From Enoplosus armatus (Eukaryota; Chordata; Actinopteri; Centrarchiformes; Enoplosidae): DNA of 64,000 bases. The stretch spans positions 19,117,423-19,181,422 of the forward strand of contig NC_092200.1 in the NCBI RefSeq assembly GCF_043641665.1, in the 5' to 3' direction. Positions 11,001 to 25,257 of the stretch are shown piece by piece (within the stretch, counting starts at the first letter, position 1; each line of letters opens with the position of its first letter). A program made the translations under genes and the position numbers. The notes under the pieces are model-generated. The model saw only the letters and a program-made list of their open reading frames with translations, made no database searches and had not been told where the DNA came from.

Positions 11001-13568
11001 TTAGATCCCCACTTTCTTAACAATCTGGCCCTGCATTTGTCCCAATATCTTGCTCTGGATCAAAGGAGCACAGATGAACTGACCCACGGGACCCACAATT
11101 TTACCTTTCACATGTTCTGTTTGCAAAATGGCCAAAATAGCCCGGGACCTCTGAGGGTTTTAATGCGTGTATTTGTCTGGACCCTGCTGTACCTGGTGTT
11201 GTGACAGGGTGCCTGGTGAAGGAGACGTTGAAGGCTGGATCGTCTCTCAGAGGGGACGGGTACATCCTTCTGCGGATGAAGAAGCCAGCACCGCAGCAGA
11301 ACAATACCCCCATCATCAGCAGCACCCTGAGTGGAAAACAAAAGGGACATCTCAGACCTTCTATCGACACCAAGAGTCACATGGAGTTGCATACACCGAC
11401 AAAAAAGGACCCCCCCCCCCCCCCCCCCCGCCAATCCCTCATCCCACAGAAACATGCAGTTCAATCATATGTGTTCCCAGTGGGGACGTGCTGCCACTAA
11501 GCACATTTTTATGGGTTTAGAAATGTGCTCAGTTTCTCATTTCTGGCACATCTTTAGTTTGTTTTTTTTTTGTCCGGTAAGCAGCCACAATAATCCACTT
11601 TCGAACATCTGTTAGGCCAGAAAGGCTCACAAGGTCTCACAGTCACGTCCGTCCTGTATGATTCTAAAATGCTTTTTTTATGACATATCAAAAAATGCAA
11701 TACTTTCTGTATTATTAACAGACAAACATGAGTCTACAATGAGAGGGAGTGTACTGTGAAGTATCAGCACACACAAGATCATCCAAAGTCCACTCCCTGC
11801 TCCCGTGACCACATCACCCCTGTCCTCCAGAGCCTCCACTGGCTCCCTCTCTCTCCTCACTCATGAAGTTCTCCATAACCCCCCCCCCATCCGAGGCTCC
11901 ACTGACGTGCCCACGTTCAAAACACTAATCAAAATTCACCTTTTCAGAACTGCCTTTAATGTCTGAGTACCATGAATACCGTCCTGTAAATAAAATGTAT
12001 TATTATTATCACTATTATAACATCATGAAGAGTACGGCCTAGACCTGCTCTATATGTAAAGCGTCATGAGAGACTACTTTCAACCACATTTCATGGCCTT
12101 CATCATTATATGACCTAAGCATGGAAAAAAACAATAAAGGTTCCAATGGAGCTCCGGGGGGAAAACATAGTAAATGGACCTTGAGTTAATGTTTTTTTGT
12201 CTTCCTGGGGACTTGGGTTTGACCATGGACTGTATAGAAAGATGGACGACATGACAGCTTCCTGAAAGTGAAGCCAAAACGTCTCGATCGCCCCCTGGTG
12301 GCTGGCTGCAGTATATGTCATAAGCCCCGCCCCCTCCATGCTAGCGGATGGGATATGAGACAAACTAAAGGTAATTCTTATCACGCTGACGTTCGTGTTC
12401 ATTTTTCTGATGGTTTTATCTTTGGAAAACCTTTGGTTTTTAATTAATTATTGATGCTATAAAAGTCATGATTGACAGCTGTGACTGACTGTGGTGTGCT
12501 CACGATTGGACTTCGCACCGCACGGCTCCACCCCCCCGATCACATTCTTGAAAAGTCTGTTCGTTTTTTTCCCCAAAACCTTCAACCACATTTTATTGCC
12601 TTCATCATTATATGACCTAAGAATGGGAAAAAAAAAACCTTCCAATGTTCCCCATTCACTTGGAAGCTCCGGGGGAAAACTTAAGTAATTGGACCTTGAG
12701 TTAATGTTTTTTTTAATGTTTTGTTTAACATGCAAATCAGATTTTACTAAGAGGTTAAGAGGTTCTCAGCACAATGTTGGCACAAGAGAATGGCTGTAGC
12801 TGTAGACACTATACAGCACAGAGAACAGTAGACACCGCCCAAACTGTAACTCACCAGAAGTACCATAGTCTCTGAATGGACAGGGCTCTCACACAGCAGC
12901 GAGTCCCACAGCAGTCCTCATAGGAGCGACATCTACAACAAAATAAACAACAACAAATATAAGCATATAAGTCAGCAATAGCACAAATACAGGCAGCCTC
13001 AAAATACAGTGCTTAACAAATGTATTAGACCACCACCCAGTGTAAGGTGTTTGCCACCGCTGCCCTAAATGAACAGTATTGCTGATGACCAAATTATTTG
13101 ATGTCTCTGTAATGGTTAATCCACCAGTCTGTGCAAGCCAAGCTCTTTAATCAAAATGATCTCTTTAATGCTAAAATATAATTATTGTTGTTATCCATGA
13201 ATTCTCAAATTTACTGTTTTACAAAAAAGCAGAAAAAAATTGTAAAGCACATTATTATTTTTTGATTGAGATGCCAAGTTACAGTTATTTACTTGCATTC
13301 CTGAACAGAAACATTTTTTTGTGGTTGCAAAGAATGCAAGCTGTTATCAGGGCCAAAGGAGGTCGTACAAAATATTAAGATGTTTGGTTAATATATGTGA
13401 ATAAGGACTATTTAGTTGTTCCAGTTTGTTATTTGCCTAATAAATAACAATACAATTTTTAGTTTGAAACAAGTTTTTGACAGATTTCTAAAATATTTGT
13501 GTTTTCTCATTTTTATGACAGGTGGTCTAATAAATTTGTTAAGCATTGTATATACAGATACATACACA

Positions 13569-13611
<43 letters not shown>

Positions 13612-16600
13612 AGTACTGTGAGCTCTTTAATGAGCTACTGTAAATGAAACAACAGTACATTTGTTAACTGAAAAATGCAGCTTGCTGGTTAAACGATGTT
13701 TGAAACCACAGACTGTATACAAAGATCCCTGAAAGTGAAGCCAAAACGTCTCGATCTGCCCCCTGCTGGCTGCAGTATAGGTTGTAAACCCAGCCCCCCC
13801 CCCATTTAATTTCGCTCACATTTGTAACATTTGGTCTGATGAATCCATCATTGCTCACCAGTTTAATCCCGTCATCAAGATTTTCAAGTGTTTGTTTGTG
13901 ACTAAAGGTGTGAGCCCAAGAGACAGACTGACAGGTCGAGATATTCCTTTCCAGCTAAGCTTTTAAAATTCTACTCCCAGAGAACACACTTACATTTTCA
14001 TTAATCACATCCTGTCTGCGGGAGAAAGTTCTCCGCATCCACCTCCCTTTTTAAATGGCTTACTTAATTCCAAGTCATACAGACACAGCGCTTACAAATG
14101 TTCCCTACAAAATACGTGGAGGGACCTGAATTCATCTACCCACGTTTTTCATTTGCACAACAAAACTTACACCTCCTCTTTAAAGGCAAGGAACAACTTC
14201 ACAGCACACGTCATACGTGTCAAAGATGATGACAAAAGTCTTCAAAAACAGGTATGGCCAGCCACCGGATCACATCTCTGGAACAGGTTCAATACAATAC
14301 ATCCAGTATCCCGATGAATTATGTCCATATAGGACGATTCCACCCCACCATTTAGGCCCAGTGCAGTGGCGTGTGGTCCATTAAGGGGCGTTAGGGCACT
14401 GCCCGACGGCGGTATGTGTGTAATATGTTCGGCTTTCCCCGGTGGCCCCTGATTGGTCGACACCGCACCAGAAAATAACTGGATCTTTGAAATGTTGCCA
14501 GATTGGGGATAGAATAGGGAAGGGAAACCCTTTCCCTGTGTCTATATGCTGTTTTATTGCCGGACAGAGAGCATCACTATGAACAGCCCCTTTCATATTA
14601 TACATAGTCATTTGATCCATTGTAGCTTTAACTGCTCAACAGGGGAGGAAGTACAGAACAGAGGAAAAAAATAGAAACTTTCCCTGTGTCTCTATACTGT
14701 TTTATTGCCGGACAGAGGCCATCACTATGGCGCACTGACATTTCCTTTGCTACAACAAGCCTCAAAGCAACAGGCACAGGTGTATTGTGATGTTGCCATT
14801 CACCATGTTTTCTGCTTTGCAAACAAAACTAAGACGTTTTTTTCGACAACAAGGTTCGCTGTAAACGGCAAGCCCAGCAGCCGAGGAGCCAAATATTCAG
14901 AAAAGAGGCCAACTGTGATTGATTCGTCTATTAGAGATCAGCAGGAAACCTGCATAAATACAGCTGAAATAGTAACAGGGTGTGTGTGTGTTGTGAGATA
15001 GATGACTGTGGATAGTCAGCATGACAGTGTGTACCTCAGACTCCCAGTCCTGCCTGGCATTTCAACACTAGACCAGGGATGAGCAACCATTGTCCCTGTA
15101 GGCCTCGGGGTCCGCAGTATGAAAACCAGTAGAGTCTTTCCCTGCCTGTTTGCATATATAAATATCCTTTGTACTGGAGGTACGGCAGTGAATTTAGAAT
15201 ACATTTAGAACAGTCCGATTCTGTGGGCCCCCACAAGATCCTAATTAATTCTAATTCAATTAGATCGTAATAATGAGCTCTTCTCTCTTAATTATGAGAC
15301 AGTAAGTCATAATTGCGTGATAAGGCCTCTAATTTTGGTATTAGAGGCCGCTGCATGGTGTCTCGCAATGCACTTCCGAGCCTTAGCACTGTCAAAAAAA
15401 AAAAGCAATGATTGAAAGAAACATTAATGGGTTTTGACACTCATGATGCTTGAAGTTTTGGAACTACAGTTCCCATTGATGCTTTCATGGATGTAAACAG
15501 GAAGAATAATGGCTTGTTTATGCTCGCGCGAGCAAGCCGCCGTAGGTGTTGCGCGAAGCTTTGGAGATTGCACGGAGGCGTTTATGCTCAACGGGCGATG
15601 TGTTGCAGTATTCTCCAAAACGCCAGGGGGGTGTAAAATAAAAAACGAGGGGAAGATCGTCATAAACCAACATGGCTGCACACTGCGTTGGAGCTTGTTG
15701 TTGCTGAGGAAGAATGTATCTGTGTTTATCTATTAAATGCGGCGGCGGTCTCTCTCCATGAGTCCAGAATCATGTGGCTGTCCCTGTGGTCTCTCATGGA
15801 AGGGGGTCGTAGAGGCGCGTGAAATGACGTACGGGCTCGGCCAGTCTAGTTTCACAGGTGTCCATGTTGAAATGTTGCGTTGCACGCGTCGCCTAGTTTC
15901 AAAAATTTAGAGGTGGGCGACCACGTGCCGCGAAAGCTTGTGGAGCCTTCGGCATGGCGTGATGATGTCATTTTGGGCCCCACAGACCCTCGCGCCAGAG
16001 ACACCGCGGCGGCCATAAATCCAGCTTAATGACGGCAAGGATTCAGTTAACCCCAGTTAAATCTGCACCATTAAAAGTATGCTGAATTAGCGGTCAGCAG
16101 TGTACCCATGGATGTACAGACAACTATGTCTGGATTACTTGGATACTGAAGGAAACCTGAAAATACTGTTCAGGTTCGACTCAGTCTCGTTGGACTGAGG
16201 GCAGACTGGGCGCTGCAGTGACTCACTATCGTGAGGTACAAAGTGGTATTCCAAGACAGGACGGGCCAGAGGCTTGCTGGTTAGTATGCTAACTTCAGTA
16301 GACGGCTTCGCAACACAATACACATTATGTCTTTGACATAACGTCAAAACTCTTACTTCTTCACATTCTGTTGATCATTTTAGTTCAGTTTTGAAAGTTT
16401 GAAACTAAAATTCTTACATGTAGCTCCTTTAATGTTGTGGTACTTACATGAAGTAGATGGGGTATCCGCCTTCAAAATACCAGCAGTACTTTTTGGCTTC
16501 TACACACTGTAAAAGAAAGACAGATTAAGGTTAAAAAGTGACAAACATTAGTTTTTCTACTGAGACAAGGAACAGAGAAAGATTGACACATAAGCCAGTT

Positions 16601-19435
16601 TTAGCTAGCCTGGATAGCCACGACTCTCGCCACGGAAGGTCTTACAAGGTCGAGAACGTATCTCCACCAAAGTCCCCCCCCCCCCCTCTTTTCCATGATA
16701 TAATGAGCCAGAAGATCACAGAGGTCCCGAGCCTTAGTTGTTTAAACCTCCTGGACCCGAGGCTGTGACAGGCCTTGTAGGTTCCAAGTCCATTGAGGTA
16801 CAAGAGGGAATAGGAGATGTCACAGAATGGTACAAACCTACTGTTGGTTCTCCTTAGCTTGTGTGATGATTGGTAATAGCTAGGGGGAGAGAGACAAACC
16901 ACTGCACCATCATGCCGCCTTTAGACCTTGGACGCTAGTTTTGAGTATGGGCGTAACCTTGCATTTCTGGGAAAATACCAATCTGTCCTGAGGTCTCTCT
17001 TTGGGTTACTTTCTTCACCAAAACATTTCCAGCTTCCAGCAGTGGTTAGCACTGCTTTATGTAGCCTACAACTTTTAATTTTGGAGGGATATTGAAGCAT
17101 AAATTGCTTTACTCGATACCAGCGCATCCTGTTAATGCACTGCACCCTGCTGGCCCAGAGGGTGCACAACACCTAATACTCAAAAATCTGAACAACTCGC
17201 AAGCTCCAAATATTTAGAGGTGCATCTTCTGTCATACAGGAAAACATTTTCTTTGTCTATTTGACACCAGTAGACAATGACATGCAGAGCAGTGTGACTC
17301 AGCGAGGATCCCCCTGCATTCCTTTGTGTGTGTGTGTGAACCTTTCTTTTCCCCCCATTACTGGCTTCAGGTCAGACTGCGCAGAGCACCGACACTGGCC
17401 GGCCGGAGAGAGCGCCTTTAATGAACAGAGAGGGGCGGAAAGCAGCCAGGTGGAGGGGGGGGGGGGAGGATTCTGTGTAGAGAGTGCATACAAGGTATCA
17501 CATTCCATTATAGTGGAGACATCTTGAAAAGATAACAAAGTCGAACGGGAGTCTCAACGCAAATGAAAACATGCAGTTTTTGGACATGGTTAGGAAATTG
17601 ATATGACATATCACGTTGTTATGGGCTGAACTCTATTAACTCCTAGTGGAGATTAAAAAAATGAGCACTCAGGAAATTAAAAGTAGCACAGTGAAGCAAC
17701 CTCCCCATACCTGTCTGCAAAGGGATAGAACACAAGGCACATTTTGCTACTGCGGACGGGATTTTACATACTGTTGCAGTTATTTTCGGTCATACCGGAT
17801 GTTTCTTGCCCCAAGCAAGTTCTGTGTAGTGGGACGTCTCCTACATTGAAAGGATCGGCCGTGCCCGTCTGATCTTACGTTTGGCGACGAGTTCGGTAAA
17901 TCAATTTTAAAATGTGTTCTGTCAAGAGTTGGGGCCTTGTTTTACGCCGTCATATGTTCGGCTGACAGTAGCACTGCCAATGATAGGATCAGGATTAACA
18001 AATAGGCTGTTTCTATAGTTGGTCTGACCAGCAAATAATTGGAAAAGATGAAAGTGTGTCCACTACGTAGTCTCTCTACCAGAGAGCACTGACAATTCGA
18101 TTCTACACTGCTCAAAACACACCTCGCAATTCCTTAACAGCCAAATTTAAGGGATCCTTGTCAGAAGTGTTTAACAGTAGATAGTCTCTATTGTCCAAGC
18201 GGGAGCGCTGTTCTCACAGCCTGTACGTATTTTACACAGAAACATGCAGATATACATGTAAAAATATTACGTTATGGTTATGTAAAATAATATTGGCCAA
18301 TATATCGTTATCAGATTGTTTTAGTGGTTAAATATTGATATTGGCCCTTAAGTCCAGTATCAGTCTGGCTTTTGATACACTTCCTGATTTTATAAAAGTA
18401 CCCAGTAGATGTGCTGCAGGGGTGACGTATTTTTGTAGGCCAACCCGGAAGTGAGCATCGCCCTGGTTCCCTCGACAAAAAGCCAATGGGATTTTCCCAT
18501 GGGGTTTTGGATTATTGCAGAAAATAAACTCCGTGGCAAAACAAACAGTTTCGGATATTTGAAGCGCAAATGGAATCGCCAGAAGTAAAAAGCTAACGTT
18601 AGGCTGTAAAGGAACTACAGCACGGTCGGATGACTTCAACGTCACCACCACTAAGCTTCACTTTGAAGAGAATATAGAGAGATATACAGTAGATATATAG
18701 ACAGATAGATGTAGAGTATAAACACAATGAGGCTGTGAAGGCGGACTAGTGAGTAGATGACGTTAATGTCCGCGACAACCTCTGTAGTCTCATTTAGCCA
18801 CTTGTTAGCAACCGCCTTTTTTAAGACACGTAAAAGCTTCTAAATCCACGAGTGAGGGTATCTACTGACGTATTTGATGTCGTAGAACAAAACGTTGAAA
18901 TCTCTTACGCTTGTGTGTAGCCACAGACCTTATTTCAGGCATCTCACCAAAAACCCATTGACTTCCAGACGAGGGAACAGGAAATGTAAAGATGCTGATT
19001 AATTTCGGGGTTTTAGGACTCATTCCAGCAGCACTCCAGTTCCTAAAATCTCAATCTCTTCCCTGTTTACCACAGTAACCCAGGTACATCGCACTGGACG
19101 CGAGTTCTGAAGCTGAATAAATAAAAATGTTGCTTTTCAGGAGTGCGATTGTCGGAAAATAGAGCATCGGTGCCACCTGTCCTTAAATTACGTGAGTGAA
19201 GGATTTTTACTTTTACCTTTCACTTGTGTCTAAAATGTTTGGTTTTAGCAGTTAGCAGATAATTAGACAATACCCGACCCACATCTCTGACACTGTGGAG
19301 AGCAGAGCTGCGGGGTTTGGCATGCCAGGTCGAGTTGTTTTGGTGGCTCACAACATGGCAACACAATAGGTTATTTGTCAGGCTACTGGTGGAGGATGGG
19401 ACCATACTGTGGCACTTGGGCTGAGAGGAAATGGC

Positions 19436-19480
<45 letters not shown>

Positions 19481-21322
19481 GAGAGAGACACAGAGAGAGA
19501 TGGATGGCAGGGAAGATGTTAACAAAGTAGGTCCGCAGCAAAGAGAAAAGCATCCCATCCCCTTTCACTGAGACAATGTACATCCACTCTATTTGTGCAG
19601 ACTGTGTTCTGCCATCACTGGTGGGAAATCGTACCCACACAGGAAGTGAGTGATCAAATCTTCACAGGGATACTCATCTGAGGAACAGTGAGCCAGTCCA
19701 CTCGATCGTTTGTCTCTGTCCTCTTCTGTCTTACATCTTTGTATTTAAAAACACAGAGCACACGGATTGAAGGCTCTGCTTTTTTTGTAACATTGAGTAC
19801 GGAAGTGCTGTTAAAAAAGGGAAACACCTGACCAGGCAGTGGCTCATTAAAATGACGGGTTTATCCTCAGAGAAGCATGAATGAGCGCTGCAGATTTCTG
19901 TCTGCTATCGGTCTTGTAAGGCGGCATTCAGACCAAATCCGGCGTTAGGGTTAGGGTTAGGGGTGAATTAGCACAAAACACTAAACCAAAACAGTAAGCC
20001 TGTTTTTGGTGCTGGTCGGGGGGGAATCACCAAAGTCATGAGGATTCATCCTCTGGGTACCATGGATATCTGTACCAAATTTCTCAACAATCCATCCAAT
20101 AGCTATTGAGATATTTCACTAAACCAACACCTGATGGTGGGGCTAGAGGAATCACCTTAAAATACATCATCTGAGACCTCGAATGAATGAATCCAATGGC
20201 TGTTGAGATATTTTAGTCTGGACCAAAGTGGTGGACCATTTGACCAACGCTGCCATCCAAATTAAAAGGGTTCATCCTCAGGAAAACATATATGTACTCA
20301 GTAAACAATCTTCCCATTAGACTTGTATATTTATTGTTAACAAATATTTTGGACATGGGACGTTAACAGAGAAAATATGATAACAAAAGTGGTGGAGGAA
20401 GAAATCAGGATTCGTCCTCTGGGGACTATGAATATCGACAGAAAAAAATCAGCAGATAGTTTTTGAGACACCTTGGGTATCAAATATCAGAAGGTCACCA
20501 ATGTCATTAAGAGTCATCTTCTTGAGACCATGAATGTAATGCTTAACATCAGCCAGAGCCATTAAATAAGCACAAGTGCCTGGGCTTGAGAGAGAACGCG
20601 CCACTAACCTCATGCAAGTACCATCCATCCATCTGCCTTCCTCTCTGCATCAATAATGTCAACTTTTCTGGCCTCAGTGCTACTGAAGCAGATCCTATGA
20701 ACAGCCTAGGCTCTGATATGAACACTCTTTACCCCCCCCCCACCTCTCAATCCTCCTCAGAATCTAATAGCTCTTGGCCTCTGATCTCAGATTATATTCA
20801 GGCCAACATTAGATTTTATTTTATATGACTCAGTTAACAAAGTCACCTCTGGCAGGATGGATAAATGAATTCATTAGCATACCATGTGCAGAACATGCGA
20901 AAAACGGGAACGACTGCGATGCCAATATGTAATATAAAAACATATTTTTGATACAGAAATACAAACAGCAGGCAGGATAACAAAGCTTTAATTTCACAAT
21001 TATTGACATTGCTGCTATGCTTCTACATTAGTTTGGGCTTAATTGTTATCCAGTAGCCAACGACTCTGCCAGCAGTGGTCACCGTCCAGCTCTGTTCATT
21101 GTCTTTCTCTAATTAGAGCTCGCTGAAAGCGCTGACAGCGGAGGAAAATGTCTCTCTGTGCTCCCGCGGGCCAAAAATGACCGTTACGCAACCAGAGAAT
21201 TTGTTTTCCTGCTTTAAAAGCTGCTCAGATGGGTTTTGGCTAGAGGACACATGGGGGTGGGGGGGATAAATAGTTCAAATGGTGCTACGCTTCTACGCTG
21301 CACATTAAAGCTTTAGAAGCAG

Positions 21323-21357
<35 letters not shown>

Positions 21358-24300
21358 TAGGATATGTTTTGCCTTTGAAGTTGCAGGATGCTGTAGATGT
21401 AGCTCGTGAAAGGAGACGGGTCAATAAAGACGCTCCCTGTCGGAAAAGTCCGACATTACCGAACTATTCTAGCTTGCAGTCTGTTACAAAAACCTTTCGA
21501 ATGGGACATTGTTGATCCCATCGCACACATTATCCTGGACTTCAAGGCAGTTTTTCGTCTTTCATTATGGTCTAAATGGTGTCCCACCCTGCCAGGAATG
21601 AACTCTAAAACTCTTGTGTAATTTTGTAAAATGACAAGCACTTGCCGACTGAGAAGATATCTTGGCATGAAAATTGTCAAAAAGAGATTTTGAATATTGA
21701 CACAATTGCACCAAAGATCATATTTGTCTCCCTTCACTTACTAAAAATCCCCCCCCCCCCCAATTTCCCACCCATCCACCTCCCCATCTCCTTCCTGTCT
21801 TATTGATCTCTGCTGACCACACAGATGCCTTGGCCATTAGCAAGCAAGCAACAGGCCAACGAGCATCACTTAATTGTCAGTGTGTGTTTGGCCTGAAGTG
21901 GGACAGTTAGGTGGAAACGGAGCTGGGGGGGGGGGGGGGGTACAACATGTACTGAAGCACTACTGATCTGCCTGTATGCATTAGTGGGCAGTTGTTACCA
22001 TTTCTCTACGGTTAGAATGAGGTTTTAGCGCCTCGTATTAGTTCAATTAAGATCAAAACACTGTATAATGTATGTAAAATGTATTACGTCTTATTTTTCT
22101 ACAAGAATGGTCAAATTATCTCTAAAAAAAAAAAAATTGCACCCTGTCTCCTGCCTCCTTGTCACTTCCATCGGCTAGCAAACAACAGAAAAATGGCTAA
22201 AAGCTGCTGTGTGGTGGGACACGCTACAAATGGGGTAAAGAACTCAGAACTAAGTTTTTATAAGCTGCTGGGGGAAAAAAAAAAAAGAGTCTTTAAGAGG
22301 ACAAAAGTGGATACAGGCAAAACGAGGTGAGGAAAACTGTCGCTCAGTTGGCCAAACAAGCTGTAGAGGTTGAAACTAACTCATCTTTGTTAGGTTAAAT
22401 GATGATCTTACCTGGTGATCCGATCGAATGGTTCGTAAATGTCAAAGTATTTCACTTCTGGCCAATCCGAGGGATCATTTCTCCAAGAAAAGCAAAAGGT
22501 AGCAGACAATAGTGAGTTTGTCAATACACCTTTTAATCTCGGTGCTAAATCGACCCTCTGACATGCTGAAATCTAATGTTTTTAGCCAGCTGCAGGCATT
22601 TTGTTGGCGTTTCAGCCCTTGGGCGCATATTGTGGCGCAGACGGCGGGCGGTGGTTTTCAGAGCGTGATGCGTCTCTGTAGACCTGCCAATACCATAATA
22701 CAAAAGCAAAGCACTGTCATTAGTTTTTGTGAGGAGGGGCAGGAAGCTTTTTCTTTTTTTTTTTTTCTCAGATGGAGACGCATCATCCATGCCAAAATTA
22801 AAAAAAAAAAAAAATCAACTGTCCAATCGCAGCCTGGGGGCGGGAACAACGATTTGAGGTTATTTAGCCATTTTCTTCCATGTACTCTGGGCCTATCAGC
22901 CTGCAGTTCTCTTGCGAGCTCGGTCAGAATGTTACCTGTTACCTGAATTTCATGTTTGAGATATCTTTCGAATCTTTTGATGCACGCAACTAGGACTGTC
23001 GAGTCCGGACAGGAGGTGGTATGTTGCTGTTATTTTTCCCCAGAGCCTGTGTCAGAACCACTTTCACACCAGTGTTTCACACATTCACGTAAACTTCCTA
23101 TCTGCTGGAGGGGGCCATCACCCCAAACATCTCTGCTTTCACTGATGGCGAAAGTTTGAGTCTGCCACCACAGTAATGGCAGCGTTACTAGACGGTGCAA
23201 TGCATAAATCCAATCTAGCTGCCATTCCACTAGGTTCTGTAACTCATGGAGTGTTTCTTTCATTAGTCTTTATCAGAGGTTCATTTTCTAAAATAAAGTA
23301 TTTAAAATGCTACTTGCTATTAGGTTTAAAACCCTTTGTGATTGAGACAAAGTCAAAGAAGCATTAAGTTGCCAACGTTCAAAAATTACAGCTCCCATTA
23401 AGTTACACGCCACCCCAACTGTTTCTCCCATGTCCGTGATTTCCCCCCATGCCTCTTCCGTCATGTCGTCTTTCCTAATCTTTGGTTGTCACAGCTCACC
23501 ACTCGACCGGCCTCAATAGAGCGCTGCAGGAGTGAGCCCTAAAACCCGGAAATGAGTTAGCATCTTGACACTTCCGGTTCCCTCGTCTGGAAGTCAATGG
23601 GTTTTTGGTCAGATGCTTAAGCTTAAGAGATTAAGTCTGTTCACTAGTCCGCCTTTACAGCCTCGTTGTGTTAATACTCTGTATCTATCTGTCTGTATAT
23701 CTATATTTATCTGTATTCTCTTAAAAGTTAAGCTTAGCGGTGGTGATCTTTGTCAAGATGGTGATGTTCAACCTGAAACAGTCTAGAGATTGCGGGAAAT
23801 GCTAATAATAAATGCTGGTAAAACAGAAATATCAAATAAACAATATAATAATAATAATAAGGCTGGAATGTTTCAAAGCTGGAATTGTCACGATTTGAAT
23901 TATTAAAAATGTTGATGTGATTAGATTTCAGCACTCTATTGTGATTCAACCAGTCATTTAAATGTTTCTTTCACATCCCAGCTTGTCAAAGTTAACCGAC
24001 TGGTGCTGTAAGCATCACATGGAGCAATTCAAATACGGAAATGTGCTTTTTAAATTCATGAGGCTCTTGTAGCATTTTGTCTTCTGTTCTTAAATGGGAC
24101 TCGACGAAAATCAAATCATCCAATACAACACTAGAATCAGGATGCAGGGGATTTGCTGTTATTCAGTGTCAAAGCCTCTATTGAGTATGGAAGTGAGGAG
24201 ACAAGCAGCAGAGAGAACAAAACTTCATCATATAGCTGCGTGATAATGCAATCACATTCTAATTATAGGCACAGGAAATGGACTGTTTATTAACCGGATG

Positions 24301-25206
24301 ACTGCACACAACCAGCCTGCTCTAGCACAAGGAGGGATACGGTGGCCTCGGCAGGTCAAACCTGCCCATTGCAACGTTTCTTACTGAAGATCTGTATCGG
24401 ACACCAAGACAACTACTCCCTTTATCTTTGCCTTACTTCTACTCTACTTCTTAATCATGCTTAAAATTGTAGTTCCCACAATGCTTTGGGGAATGTAAAC
24501 AGAAAGTATAGTGTTACCATGACTAATAAAAAAAGCGCTGCCCACAGTCTTTGTCTGTGTGCCGAAGGGCGCACTTATCTCCGCACGATGGCAGTATGTG
24601 TGTAATATGTTCGGCTTTCCCTGGTGGCCTCTGATTGGTTGACACCGCACCAGGAAATAAGTGGAATGTTGCCAGATTGGGCGATTTAGGTGGCTATGTC
24701 GGTAGACACAAAATGGTATACAGGTGGTATACTCAAAAGGGTGTACAGGTGGGCACAGGTGAGTTGAGTGCTGATACTGACAATGGATTTTAACAATCTG
24801 AGAGGCAAAGGAAGAAGGCGTACGTGTCAAGGCTGGGTCCGCCACACCAGAGGGCTTTTACCCCCCTTGCCTGTGTAAACAAAGCCCTCTGGCCTGACCC
24901 AGCACAAAGACGTGATGCTGAGGGTTTAGGGTTTAGGGTATTAGGCTATAGTGACAGTCGAGAGAGATAAAGAAAGGTGGGAAATAGAGAGGGGGTGACA
25001 TGCAGCAAAGAGCCCGGGCCGGAATTGAACCCGGGCGGCTGCGGTAAGGACTCAGCCTTGGTACATGGGACGCCGGAATATAGAGGACAAGGGCCAGGAG
25101 GAAGCCACTAAAACATTAAAGCAGGTCCCATCTAACAAGATGCACTGCTAAGCACCAACACACAGTGGAAAAGCCTCTGGAAGGTAATGCTGGCACACCC
25201 TGAGGA

Positions 25207-25257
<51 letters not shown>

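Noticed and set aside
10710..11204. 164-codon plus-strand open frame
   Set aside because: It overlaps vopp1 exon 4 antisense and has no known domain or homologous wording.
18328..18651. Minus-strand frame similar to frames at 38929-39246 and 59922-60161
   Set aside because: The similarity is explained by element A copies. Frames start and stop at different places and encode no known domain.
22512..22946. 144-codon plus-strand open frame
   Set aside because: It runs through A and T homopolymers, has low-complexity Lys and Phe runs and lies in an intron; no domain.
25021..25075. Possible tRNA gene on the minus strand
   Set aside because: Only a B-box-like part is present, with no acceptor or anticodon arms; it is a SINE shared with 46224-46340.
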